Positions 47,846 through 61,060 of a DNA stretch of 64,000 nucleotides are shown here, piece by piece; position 1 is the first letter of the stretch, and each line of letters begins with the position of its first letter. A program made the translations under genes and the position numbers. The notes under the pieces were generated by a model, which saw nothing but the letters and a program-made list of their open reading frames with translations, searched no databases and was not told where the DNA came from. The DNA comes from Sitta carolinensis (lineage: Eukaryota; Chordata; Aves; Passeriformes; Sittidae): contig CM063284.1 in assembly GCA_032173965.1 (NCBI GenBank), positions 128,983,625 to 129,047,624 of the forward strand, written 5' to 3'.

Positions 47846-50800
47846 AGTGTACTTTTCTCATTCACAAGCATCCAAATCCACACCGAGTGAAGACAGTACA
47901 AGGTGTTTTTACTCTGAGATCAACCTGACTCTAGAAACAGAAATATGCTCTTCAGTAACTGTACCAGTGGCTCCTTCGTGTGCTGTAGGAGGCAGACATG
48001 TGCAAAACGGATCAATCAAATAAAGCACTGCCATGGAAATAATGTGGAGGCATTCTTAGAGATTGCACAGAAATAAATACATAAAGGCATTTTCAGAAAT
48101 TATTCTTGCAAAGGACAAGAGTAGAATAAGCTTCCTTAGTTGCCAGATTTTCAACATAACTTGCTTCTCACAAGAGAAAAATGCTCTCATTGCTGCTTCA
48201 CAGAAGGTGTCTTTAGGGAAGTCCATAAAACTCTAGTTAATATAACTTTTTAAAAAATTTTCTTTAATTGTTTATAGAACATGGGTGTTACTAACTCCTA
48301 ATGTGATCTTCCAGAAAGAGAGGAGTCTTGTTTTGAAGTTTCTCTCCCTGTACGAATCCTTCATTAAACAGACTCCTGAGGATTTGCAGGCAAAAGGCTA
48401 AATGTTGGAATTAAAGCTCCAAACATCCAGTGATGGGCAACTTGGAATCAGAAATGGGTCTCCCAAGGAAGAAAGGATGAAAGAAAGCTAAGGAGAAGGA
48501 AGGGTAAAGGAAAGCATGGTCATAATAGAGGAAGCTATAAAGCCACAAAGACAGAGTATAAAGATGATGGAAGGGGCCATAGCAGGAGAAAGATGACACA
48601 GAAATGCACGTATTGCTAAAGTAATAGAAGATATGGCCAGGAAGAATAGCAGTTCTTAAGAAACATTTTCACCATCCTTTCATAAATGCAAGCACAAATG
48701 TTGGGGCAATAATGATAACTTTCAGACTCTACTGTGAATTACTGTTCAAAAATCTACTTTGCAAAACCCTGCAAACAGCATGCTGATGACACAAAGACTT
48801 AGGACCGCCTCATCCAAGACATCTGCAGGAATATACAATAGAGGAATGGAACTCCTGTCTAGGTAATAGGGCACATTCTGCTTTCACCTCATTGCAGCAG
48901 ACACATGTATGACTTACACTGGTGGGTGTGAAAGGTGAGGCACTGGTTCCTCCTGGACAGATGCGACAGTTCAAACGGAATGCAGCACTGCTCGTCCTGC
49001 CTTACGTCAGAGAAATCCTTTGTGCCTTTCATTCATGTCACACCATGTGCAATACACTCTCTGAAAGACTTCCTTGGTGACCCACAGGACTCTTACCCCA
49101 GAACATGTTTTAGTTATACTAATTTGGGGTTTAATTATATTCCCTTATAATTATACACGACAACTGAGCCCCTCAGTTTCACGTGGTACAAAAAAGGCAG
49201 CATTTTGTATCTTTCAATGGTGAACTTGGTGTTGCTTCTTTGGGTCATCTATGTGTGTGTGATGTGCTACCTCTCAATGATTCCCCATTGATCCATGTAC
49301 ATAAATGGATTAAATGGTTAGCATTAACACCAGTGCAACAACTTAAATTTTCTCAGGCAAAGTGGAGCTAATGGTGAATGTTTTCTTCTGGATACACCAC
49401 TACTACAGCACTTTTGTGGACTTTTCCAAGTGCTATTTATAAATAACTGTATTTATATTCTGCTTCTTTCTGTGAACAGCTCTTGCTACAGATTTAGATA
49501 TTGAATTTCTGGGAAGCCTAAAAGCATGGAAATGTGTTTCCCTTTTAACTATAGAAATTTTGGGAAGATGGATAATAACAGCACTGAACTGTACACTGAA
49601 GCTAAGTCACACTTCTCATATAACTTAGAACATAAAAAAAACCACTATCAAATGCATTTACTGAGTAAATATGAAATGAGTATATTGCCAAAAATATTTT
49701 GGATTAGAGGTGAACCTGTTCTATGCATAAGTGGGGCTACATTACAAAATGTAGGATATCTTAAAATGCTGAAAATGGATGTAATTAATATTTTTCTCTT
49801 AAAAACTGAAATAGATGTAAACAGATATTTAGAATGGGGCTTATCTTTCTTCATCTCACTCCCCTAAACTTTAAGACACAAATTTAGGTTAATTGTCTGG
49901 GGTGTCTTTTTATTTTATAGACAAAAAGGATCCACCAGAAGCTGGATCATTTTATGCCCCAAACCCATCTCAGATTGATGAAATGAATCACCCTTCAGAG
50001 GTTCCTATTCTTTCCATAAACCGTAGCAAATGCCCTGGACAACACAATCTAATGTTCCAATGCCTGCAGTTAGGTGAAGCTCTTGCTGTGCAGAAGGGAA
50101 TTGCATTTCCCAGTCTAGAGAAAAAAAAACCACTTTGAGACAAGCTGGATCATTCTTATATATAGCTAAGATACTATAGTTCAGTCTACTCAACATGGGA
50201 TTAAGGACCAATAATAAATATGGCCTATAATGTACAGATCCACTCAGAATGAGACATTTCAATAGCCCATGATTATTCTAAATATACTCCATCTAAAATA
50301 TTTGTGGGAGAACATTTTGAAGAATACGGCTTTAGACTTGAAGGTTTGTCTTACCACTCTAAGAGAAAACACCACATTAAAATTTTCTTTTAATTTTTGA
50401 ATGTTTATTTCATCGTGTTAGAACTTAGATTTTATCTAGTGTGGTTTTTGTTCTGAGTCAATCCTTTTATTTACTGCAAATAATATGTAGATACATACAA
50501 GCCATAGGATTTCCTTAAATTAACTCTAATTGGAAAAAAAATATATCTGTTGAACAAGTATAACAAATTTCTTGCAAATTCCTATCTCTCTTGCAACAGC
50601 ACTGCAAAAAAAACTTTCTGAGAAAGTGATTGATACAGGTCTCAACAATAAAATAAAATCAGGCTTACACAAGGAAATATAAAAGTCCTCAATCAGACAT
50701 GTGTAACTGCATGCTGAAAATACACTCTTATAAAATTCAAAATAAAACAACAGATATAAATATCCATGGCAGACAAACTCTTGCTAATGTTATAGCAATA

Positions 50801-53800
50801 GGAAAATTAATTGCTTAATTAAAAATAAAATTAAAACCAAACGATATTCACATAGCCTAGAAGGTAATAACCAGTAGAAAAGTGTGTGAGACAGTGCACA
50901 AGGAACTGTCCAAATGGATATCAAGGAAAGGTGGAAAGCTGCCTTTTGGAGCTAAGCTGATGGATAGATGAGTGTCAACATGGGCTGCTATGGAATCAGC
51001 AGACTTTGTCAAATTTTCTATCTGCCATGTTGATCAAATAATTGATCTGTCTGATGAATCTGGTCTAAATTGTTTCAGTGATTAAGAGAAAGAGAGTTAG
51101 AGATCCTGGGGGTTAGTTGGCAGGATTAGATTTTGGATTAATTCACTTTTATGTCCAGGTAAATGCCTGAAGATGGATTAACACAATATTGATAACAGCC
51201 AGTGATATAGACATAGCCTAGAAGAAAGAAACAAATAACATGAAAATAAACTCCCTTTTTTTTTCTTTTTTTCATTCAGTCTCTTCAGCCTCCTTTACAA
51301 CTTGCTGCACAATAGAGTCATTATCACACTCCATGTGTATGATCAAAGGGTGGGTTTTAAGCCTATCATTGTTTGAAAAAGTTTGTTTGGAATCCATGGC
51401 TTATGTAAAGACATCAGATTCTTGCCCTCCAAATCTCTTGAGTGACAGTCTGAGAGATGCTGAGAGAACTCCCTTGGACGAAAGCACAGCAAACTCCATG
51501 CCCAACCCCTCTGAACACGAACCACAGCACCTGGAGTTCAGGGATGCACTGTATTGCTGTATGTTCAAAGTTGGTTAAACACCATTCATCCGCTAAGGGA
51601 AGTACATTTTGCAAAGGAGAAGACTCCGCAATATCTGAGTCTTTTTCAAAACTTTTGGGAAAAATTATTATATATTCACCTGTATGAGGAGCTCAGATTC
51701 AGATGAGATTTCTGAGTAAATAACCGAGGCCTATTCGACAAAGTTGTTCAAGGCAATGACAAGTCACAGCGCCATCCCAGTGACTATGAAATTGCCACTG
51801 GAAGCTACTGTTTCATAGCTGTTCCCACTGTCATAGAAACCAATATAAACAGGGGAAAGTAAGTCAGTTTTCAGAAAGCCTTGTGCATTTTTTTGCTGAG
51901 TAAAAGATGCAGCAGATCGTTTCTGTCTGGGGAAGTCAGCTGTGCCGCATGAGCCTGCGCCCCTCTGCCACCAGCCCTGGGGGCATGGCTCCAACAGGAC
52001 TAAGACACAGACCTCATAAAATCAAGTGTAAACAACTTCTCTAAATCTTATGTTGAGATCAAGTAGCCAAATTAAGTATTCAGTAAGGTCTTGTGGTCAA
52101 AATATTAATTGAAATTTCAAGGATATTGTATTTTAAAAAAGGAAGAGAATTAAATAGAGGATGAGATACTTATGCAGCAACATTTAAAAGCATATCAATG
52201 TAAAGCAACATTAAAGAAGAAATTTTAATTGATAGGCACATAATCTCAGTGCTCTGAAGGAAATCAGTGCACACAGCATGAAACATATGAGTTTTACAAA
52301 CATAATTTCAATTTTTTTTATTACCTACGAGCATTAGGATATACTTCCTTGACTCTATAATAATTGCTTGTAGTTAATTACAAATGAAACAGAAGTGCTG
52401 GTAATATTAGACTTGCACCCTGCATAAAGCTAGAAATTACTGCTATTACTCTTATTTGCTAAGAATATTGGGTCATAGATGCTAATTAGCAGTTCACAGC
52501 CCCCTACAGGAAAAAACTCATTATTATGAAAATCTGTCTTGGTAGCCAAAGCCACCACTCATGTCACTGTGAACATTTTTGTCAGAGCAATTATAGGTAC
52601 AACAAAACTTAAGATTTACTTTTGTATCCAGAAAATTATGAAGGTTAAAAATACAACATGCTAATCTAAAAATTGCTTGCCATATCAAGGAAAGTGCTTC
52701 TGGATTTCATCTTAGTGAAATCTGACTGTGTATTGCGGAGAATGACAGCAAATATTTTTGAGTATGTGCACAAACAAAATTTCTTTCAAATGTATATAAA
52801 ATTCAAGAAAAGCCCCTCCATTGCCAAGTAAAAAAAACAAAGTAAAATGAGACTTAAGCAGCTAACTGAAATGAATTTTGCAAGGTCATACAAATCAATG
52901 AACATGATTTATTAATCATCAGTAATTTGTGGGGAACATTCCATTTATTCCATTTTTTCTGTAAATGAGGACCTAATTCAGGGAAAAAAAAAAACAACCA
53001 CCCCCCAAACAAAAAACTTTGTTTACCCAAGTTTTCTATAGGGTTTATTTGAAAAACAGAAGCAGAAAACATTGTTTTTGTGTGATTTATTAAACCTCTC
53101 TTTCCACAGCACAAAAAATCCGACTTTGAATGCTTGAGGGGAAGGTGAGTAAAAGAGCAGCTAATTGTAGTGCCAGACTGAATTCTGTTTTTCTTCTGAA
53201 AAGGAAAAATGGAAATGCCACACTGGGATGAAGCAGTGGTCTAGGAGTGGTTCTAAGTCACAAAAGGGTGAGGGGGCTCTCATTGCTTCTCATTTCAGCC
53301 ATGTAAAACCAGGTAGTCAGTATAAAATGCCTGGACTCACCATGTTGGCTAAAACAGAGGGAGGTATAACCAGCCAAGAGCAGCCCCTCTGATGTCTACA
53401 GAGTGACCCTAAAACATGAGTACAGGTGAGAAGTTAAGCATTCCACAGGTGCAGGTGGGTAAACCCAATCTCAGCTGTAAACAGCCTAAAAATACAAATC
53501 CACAGTTAGATAGACTCAGCTACTTATTGCTACACTGAGTACGGCAAAATGATGAAGGAAAAAATGCGAATTTGAATGACACATAAATGCTGTTTTAATG
53601 TAAAGAGGGGGACCACATGAATTGTGCTGTGTTTTAAGGATGTGTAAAATCATACTTTAACTTGTCTACATTAGCTTGAATTTTTCTTTCAGCATCACTA
53701 TCTTGACTTCCATCAGTATAAAGGAGAATGGGACTTGACTACTACTAATCTAACCCCACTGCTCACCTACTAATGAAAATAAGTTTTCCTTTCATCAGAG

Positions 53801-54374
53801 GGATTACGTTAGTTAAAGAGAACAATGCATTATTTGAAGACCTTTAACAGCACCTAGAAAGAGAAAAAACATTCCTGTCTTCTAACTGAGAAATGAAGTC
53901 CTCTGTGCAGAGAATTTGCTATGCATATATGCTGTCTCCTTGCTAATCTCATGAAACTCTGGTACAGAATCTGGAACTATAAATAAAAGCAACAAAATTC
54001 CATATTATTCAAATATTGCAGGCCTTGTTTCAAATGTGTGAGCAGACAGATATGGGGCTTGATGTGTTAGGAATGCATAAAACGATATTCAAGGACTGCA
54101 TTATAAAGAGTTAAAAAGTTTTTTTTCAGAGATTTAAGAAAATGCAGCTACCCTATGGTGGGTCTCTTGCCTTGGCCACTGGAAGCTGTCATGCTACAAG
54201 TTACCCTGTTCTACTAGTGTATTTTGGCTACAACCTTTTGGACACACATTTGATGCTATTGCTTAGATAATGAGTATGGCAGTGAATTAACAAGATGAAT
54301 CAAGAGGTGCATTTTAGCAGGTTTATGGGAAGCAATTGAACTCTAGAGACAAGTGGATTTTTTACACTGCTATA

Positions 54375-54435
54375 TCATAGAGGACCAGTCCTGTAATCTT
54401 CCCTCATGTAATCATCCTTCATTTGCATGAGGGGG
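54375..54435. repeat. possible old interspersed repeat fragment
   Basis: The segment reads 'gaccagtcctgtaatc', then 'cctcatgtaatcatcc' and 'tttgcatgaggg', resembling the same old repeat type as 17325-17435 ('tcctgtaatc' is shared, as is 'tttgcatgag'). Diverged and short. Confidence 0.35.
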
Positions 54436-54469
54436 AATTTGGCAAAATTAGGTCCTAAATTATTACTGG

Positions 54470-55050
54470 TGTAGCAGTGTGCTTTTTAAGTTTTGGAATT
54501 TTTGTATTGTTATATGGTTCGTTCTATGTACCCCCTATGGTCTTCCCCTATTTGATTCATGGTTACTGTTACCTGTCAGTCTTGAGTTATGTAACCCCCA
54601 GACCCTGCCTGTCATTCTGAGACCTCACCTTCAGCCTAGAAAGTTCTGACAGGATCACAGAGTGATTGGACAGAATTCCTGTTGCCCCCCACCCTGTATT
54701 CAGGTTTGTTCCCCTACATGTCACTAAGTTAGAGAGCCGCCCACCGCTTATCCCTAATTGGTCCCAAGTCAGACCCTGCTCCGAGTTCCTCCCCCCTTTA
54801 TCAGCTGCTGTACTCAGGTGTGCAGGGAGGTTTCACCTGGGTTGTCACCCGTGACTGGGCGTCCTCGCTGCGGGACAAATAAAGCCAATGGTTTAAGCTC
54901 AAGCGGAGTCTCCCTCTCTCTGTTCCTGCCACCGCCGCTCGCTTACCTGCAGACAAGCCGAGACCCACGGGTTCGACAAAGTTCGTCTCGCTACTGAGCC
55001 GTGCCCGCGCTGCAGCGGTGTCAGGGCTGGCCGGAGCGGACACCGTAACA
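54470..55050 (+). mobile_element. 581-bp solo ERV LTR
   Basis: The element starts TGTAGCAG and ends CCGTAACA. It is flanked by identical 5-bp duplications ACTGG at 54465-54469 and 55051-55055. Plus orientation is supported by AATAAA at 54878-54883, about 165 bp from the 3' end. The 5' half is T-rich and the 3' third (about 54840-55045) is CpG-rich. An inverted CCAAT box lies near 54757, and no convincing TATA box is seen. The 5-bp duplication fits ERVL-type integration. The sequence after the right duplication is ordinary AT-rich host DNA, with no primer-binding site or gag, so this is a solo LTR. Intact duplications and many retained CpGs point to a fairly young insertion. Confidence 0.88.
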
Positions 55051-57476
55051 ACTGGCAGTGGGGTTTTTCTCTGACAGCCAAGGTCAAACATCACTCTAAT
55101 TCAGGCAATGCAAAGCCAAGCTATAGGTCTAACCAGCAGTCCCTGAGTTCATGACGGTGTGTGGATCACAGTGTTCAAAAATGAGAAGGCAGCAGAAATC
55201 TTGTATATATTCAGTGATCCTACGCAAAGCCAAGCTCAGGGTTGGGGCTGGTTGCTAACACTCTGGAGAGTTTGGGGGAGACCATCAGTGCCCCACTCCC
55301 ACTATCCGTGTAGACATAGACTGTGTGCTGAGAAGCACAGCTCTGCACGTGCCCTTGGCTTGCACCACGGATGCAGCATGAATGTAACTCCCCACTGTGT
55401 TTTCAGCACACCATGCTTTGTTCTTCACATGCAGAAAATGCCCTGGGTTGGCCAGCTGAAGTAGGTGATGTTAAGAAAGTGTCTGTTCTTTCCTACAAAC
55501 TACCTGTGTCACAGCTTGATTCCAGAAACATGAATGTTTATGTTTCTACATTAAAATGGGAAAATTTACATTACTTAATGTTGTATCTTAGCAAAATATA
55601 AACTAACAGTGCATGATATGACACTATGACACAGGCAGAAACAAAATATTGTCCAAAAATCTATAACAAAATTCATCCTGATATGAATTGTTATTACTAC
55701 AATAACAATCAAATCAGAATTGCTTTCAAACCTCTGGGCTAGGCCTCCTATATATTATTCAAAGTATCTCTCTGCTGAATCCTTGAAGACATTCAGCTAA
55801 GAATCAGTACTGCTCATTGTAAAGTAGAGCTATTAACATGTTTTTTGCTTTCACCTGTAGATCTCTTTATAAAGATATGTACATGTCATTATCACCTTTT
55901 TATAAATCCCATAGCTAAAATCAAATTACATTAGTATGCACGAGACCATTTCTCGCCTAGTGCAAGCAATATGGTTCTAATACATTGGAGACTGGAGCTC
56001 TGCTGATTTACCTCCCCCAAATTTCTTACCAAGATTCATCAATATTAGAGTTCTTAACCCAAGTTAATTGATTTTCATATAATTCATGCTAGGTGAAAAA
56101 TTTGCAAAGACTAGTGTAGGTACTTCACAAATTCTTGTTGCTCCATGAATTCATGTTGTATTCTCTGTAATTATCTCAGAATTTCACTTTTTTTCTCAGA
56201 TACACAGAACAGGTCACAGTAGAGGCTGTATGGATTTTTGGAGCTAAAGAATTTCGAAGGTCATCTGGAGCAAAGAAAAGAAGCAGTTTGTCTTCATGTT
56301 TTTGTTTATTTGTGATTGTGATTATGACAGATAATCATATGACATATGAAAACCTTGAAAATTTTCTAAGGCCAAAACACATTCTTAACAAATCAAAGAA
56401 ATGGTGGGGGTTTTGCCAATTGTAAAGAGGTGTAATGCTAAAATTTTATATCTTGTCTACCCTAGAGGACAGCGTATTAGCTGCAGAACTAGTCAGATAG
56501 TTATCTCCCAAGAGAATGGAGAAATCTGAGCAACTCAGAAACCAGATGTTTTTAGCTATATTCTCTAGATTCTTTACTTTTCTTAACACTCATTTAACTC
56601 CACTAACAAATGAACACTGAAGAGAAATGATGTCTTTGTTAAAGATTCGATACCCCTTGAGAGCTCCAAATAAGCATCTGATATTCCCCAAGAAAGCTCT
56701 TCCACAAACAAAAAGTTAATTACATTTTAGTGGGTGTTTCTGGGTGAAGGCTACTTTCCTGCTATGCATTGACAATAGGAGTAAATTGGAAGTTTTTGGA
56801 ATTTCAGGGGTTTGATTGATGCATTAATGAATTCACCTTTTCAAACTAAGGAAGAATCAAGTTTTAAATATTTTATTAATAATTTGTATTTTTCCTGATG
56901 TAATTTTTCTATTGTTACTTTGTCTAGTTGACTGGTACCTGTTGGCTTCAGATACCAATGTCCTTTTTTATCCTGGTTACAAATGAGGTTTGAGTGTTCA
57001 CACAGTCGGGATGTATTTCTTCCTGCTTGTAAATTTTGAACTGTTTGGCCATTTTCAACCAAAATGGGTGGAGCTGTGTTCAAAGAATTTGTTTTACAAC
57101 AGTTTGCAGAAAATTAGGTAGGAAAAAGACACCCTATTTATCACCCACTGCAGGAGGGGTGTCAGGATGAGCTCTTTCTTTTTTTGCAGAGAAAGCATAC
57201 CAAGTTCACACAGAAAATGCAGACAAAGATTTGCAAAAAGCAACACCTGATTAGACAACAGAGAAGCCTGAGGGATGCACACCTGTAGGAAATCAAGCTC
57301 TGCTAGCTCTGACATACATCAACCTGTTTTGGGAAAGAAATTCCCACTTACATGGGTAAAAACATAGCAGTTGATATGCTCATCACTGACACAGCTCAGG
57401 CTCATGTAAAAGCTGCTCCTCAGATAACAGTCGTGTAGTTCCTGTTGGAATTGTTTTGATTTTTTCTTTTTATTTT

Positions 57477-57484
<8 letters not shown>

Positions 57485-57516
<32 letters not shown>
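57485..57516. repeat. (TA)16 microsatellite
   Basis: Sixteen perfect TA units preceded by GTGTG. Simple repeat. Confidence 0.95.
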
Positions 57517-57518
<2 letters not shown>

Positions 57519-59789
57519 AAGATATACAAAGTACGGGATGGGACTGCTGGACATTTTTTTTAACACCTATTTTTATACAGCACATAGCATCATTATTTCC
57601 TTGCTTCTTTTTACTTTCTTACATTTCTCGATTCTGAGATTTGCTTTCACAGAGCTTTCTAAGAGTTTTATAGCTTTTCTATCTCCCACAGTTCCCATCT
57701 TAGACTTCCCATCCAGAAACTCTGGCCAGGATTTCAACTCAAGATGAAAGAATATCAGCAGGTGTTTGCACAGTGTGTGAAGTTCCCATGTGGTAAGCCA
57801 TGCCTATGGGTGAAGATTCCACTTAGACCTGGAATAATGCCAGTTACCAACATCTTTGCCACAGCTGGCAGTTTAGTCTGCAGCCAGGGTCTCACATGGG
57901 CTCTCCCTGTAGCATGATGACAGTCTTCAGTTAAATGTATCATTATGGTGACCTGGAAGTTCCCCTTTCAGTCTCACCTGATGATTCCTTTAACATTCAT
58001 TTACTCCCCAGGAAAGGCCTGGCTTTGCTACACCCATGATAAAATGTACTCCTGCTGCCTGTGTCTATAAAGAGGTCCATATCTGCCTCTCTTGATCACT
58101 GAAAAGCAGTAAAAGCACAGATCCTCGCTTTCCAAACATTTCCCTTTTTCTTTTAAGGATGAAGAACGCTTGTGTGCAGGTAGCTGCAGAAAAGGCACCC
58201 AGAAGGAGAGATCACTGTCCTGGAATGGTGCAGGTGATGAATTTGGGCAAATGAACAGAAGGGGTCATGATAATCAGGAATACTGGAGCAACATCAATAC
58301 CTACAGGAATCAGAGACCTGAATGTTCTAGCAATGGTACAAACTTACAGGAGGAAAAATCTCCACCCTCTTTCATCTTCATTTAAATGCAAAAGATATTA
58401 TTTAGGTAATAGTCACAACAACCTCCTGCTCTGCACCAATTAATTGAATCTTTTAACTGGTTGGCTTCGGAATGCATGGAATTTGACTGGAACACCTTCA
58501 AGGCTAGAGCTGGAAACTCTCAACAGGGGACATTCTGCAGGGGACTCCCCTCAGACCACTCAGCATACATTTTCTCCCATTTTCGGAGCAAGTGGCTTGG
58601 AGAAGGTCCCATCCTTGTGCTGGCCCCTGAACAGCTTACCAAGTATCAGGAGTAGGAGATGTCAGTAAAAATCACCTATTTTCCAGACCACAGGCTCTGA
58701 TTGAGAGAAATGCTTCAATGTGTGTTTTCAGTAAAACAGAGAAAGCCAATGTACAGTGATATCCTGCTCTGCATGACAGGAGTGAAGTCCAGCTGTGGTG
58801 GAACTCTGTGAGGAAAGAGATATGTTTTGTAAATATAACTTCTTTTTCTTGAAAAAAGCTGAGAATTGAGGGGAAGAGGAGATGGGAAAGGGGAAGAGGA
58901 GCTACTGGCTCTCCCTTTGAAGATATTAATAAGATCATGTTTTGATGTTGCATTTTGAAATAAGAGGATTCCCTTTTTTATCCTAAAAATGTGCCATAAG
59001 AATGCCACCACTATTTATTGCATGACATTAACAAAGACTTTATATCTATTATTTCACAACTGAAAATATTATTTACTATCCACCACTGTCTCAATGGTGT
59101 TATGCTGAAACTGAAATCTATGACTGTCTTCTACTAGCTTAAGGCCACATCTTTCACTTTCTTAAGGATCATGGAAAAAAAAAAAGGCACTAGTGTAAAA
59201 TACTTTATCAGATGCTGGCCCTCTGGCAGGAACTCAGAACCATCTTGTGGGAAAATGAATAACTCCTAGCTCTCAGTCTCATTTTTCCTCATGCTGTCCT
59301 ACCTCCATGCTTTTGCTACACTTTTATTTCATGCAGGACTTGCAGAGGATATCAGGCATCCATTGCATTTATTCCCTTATGTTTTTACAGATACATGTAT
59401 AAATATACATACATAAACCCTCAAATCTAATAATTAGATCTCCTTATGGCAGCTTGAGCACTTGTTCCAACTCAGTCTGCTGAAATCATTAAAAAAGTCT
59501 CACTGCCAAGTGAAGCCATGTTTAGTGAAAAACTTTTCCTAATATATCTAAAACAAAACATACACAGAAAGTACTTAAGCCTGATTGAAGTCTCCAAATG
59601 CTAAAGGAGAAGAATCATCCAGAAGAAAACAAGTCCTGGATTTTATTTTATCACAATAATTCATTTTTTTTTGGTGGTGTTTGAAAGTCTCATCAGAGAC
59701 TCAAATCAGATTTATAGGTTTCCCACAACTGTATAAGCAAGAGAGCAGCACTAAAGCAGACTGTCTAGCTCAGGACAGCAATTACATTG

Positions 59790-59817
59790 CTATTCCTCTA
59801 CAACTGTAGAGGAATAG
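59790..59817. repeat. perfect 12-bp inverted repeat with 4-nt loop
   Basis: The left arm 59790-59801 (CTATTCCTCTAC) is the exact reverse complement of the right arm 59806-59817, with loop AACT. It has the same 12-4-12 geometry as the hairpin at 3969-3996 but an unrelated sequence. No flanking microRNA-length stem exists. Confidence 0.85.
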
Positions 59818-60912
59818 GAACTTAGTGTAAAGTCATTATCAGACACATATTACAAATTCAATGTGTTGCACATAAAATATGTATGATTTCTTCTTACTGT
59901 ATATCATGTATCAAAATATAATGTGTTTCTGAGGCACGAATGAATTTAAAATGAAATATTTTATTGAAAAAACACACAGCTTTCCTGATATAGGTAAATG
60001 GAATTTAAAATTGAAAATGTTTCACAATCATCCATTAAAGCACATTTTGAAACATTCTTAGAATCTTGATTTCCTGCCAGGGAAATGAAGTAAAGTTAAA
60101 TATCCCAAGCAGGAAGCTTGCCTGATAGACACTATCTACCAGTAGAAATTTTTATGACTTGAAAAGATGATACTTTGCAAGGTAAACATTCACAATCTCA
60201 AGTTTCAAAGAGAGAAGATAGCCTGTAAAACCCTGCAAGTTTGTTGTTTTTTTTTTAATGGAAGTACACATCTGTAAGAGAGAGGATGATGGGAAATTAA
60301 AAAGACAGAGACTTGGAAAAGTTTGATCAATATTTTGTGATTGTGAGGGGGGGATTGTTTGTTTTTATTAAAATAAAAATTTTTAGAGGGCTGATCTGTT
60401 TTTGTTTTGCCTCCCACTCTGGCAGAGTCTGGGAGTGGCGAGAGCAGTCGTTCATGTTGTGTGCAGGATTAGTGGATGCCCATTTCATGCTGCACCTTCA
60501 GGCAGAAATCACACTGCAAGCTGGGCTGCAGGGAGCTGACAGAGCCATGAGTGAGCACAGGTAATGCCTCGGCTGTCTTATTTTATCCCGAGGGCTGCAC
60601 TGGCACCCATTACAAACAGATACAAGTGCTGCAAAGGGAGATCTGTGCCTCTTGTAAAGCTGGAATTAAAAATCTAAGCCAAAGACAGATAAGATGCCCT
60701 AGGAAAATCCTTATCCCTAAAGCAAGTGCAAATATGGTCTGAAAGGTATTTCTTATGAGTGGGCTCTACCATCCATCTCTGTTGTGCAGGAGAACCATGT
60801 AGAAAAGAAAATAATCAGAAACTAGTCTAAGACAAGTAGAAACAGGAATAATTAAAGTGGCAGAAACTAGGAATAGAAAAGTGCATTTTCTCATATCTGC
60901 CCCTTCCAGTCA

Positions 60913-61060
60913 CTGAATCACAGAGTATTTCAAACTGGAAGGCACCCATGAGGATCACCAAGTCCAACTCCCTGCTCCTCACAGGATTACCTAAAACTAA
61001 ACTATATGGTTAAGAGCATCTTCCAGATGCTCTTTGAACTCTAAAAAATGGTTGAACCAT
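60913..61060 (-). mobile_element. CR1 LINE 3'-terminal fragment, minus orientation
   Basis: It begins with TGAATCACAGAGTATTTC and continues with 'gatcaccaagtccaactccc', 'cacaggattacctaaaac' and 'ctttgaactct', the reverse complement of a CR1 3' region. It is diverged and truncated. The right boundary is approximate. Confidence 0.87.

Larger units (their letters stand above)
38816..54374. other. long unique stretch without a supported gene
   Basis: About 15.5 kb without a recognisable exon. It contains poly-T of 28 at 39515-39542, a T-rich tract at 46472-46515, a 12-G run at 47114-47125 and a short old-repeat-like segment near 47790-47845. A conserved-element-like block is listed separately at 44100-44660. 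A GC-richer area at 45520-45960 has overlapping open frames on both strands, none recognisable. Confidence 0.5.
55056..60912. other. unique noncoding sequence
   Basis: No exon is recognisable. A weak CR1-like phrase near 56250-56275 is too short to call. The stretch contains (TA)16 at 57485-57516 and the perfect hairpin at 59790-59817. Open frames near 55159-55601 and 58170-58668 show no domains. Confidence 0.5.

Noticed and set aside
56250..56275. CR1-like phrase 'aatttcgaaggtcatctgga'
   Set aside because: The similarity is about 20 bases with no extension on either side. Too short to call a LINE fragment.
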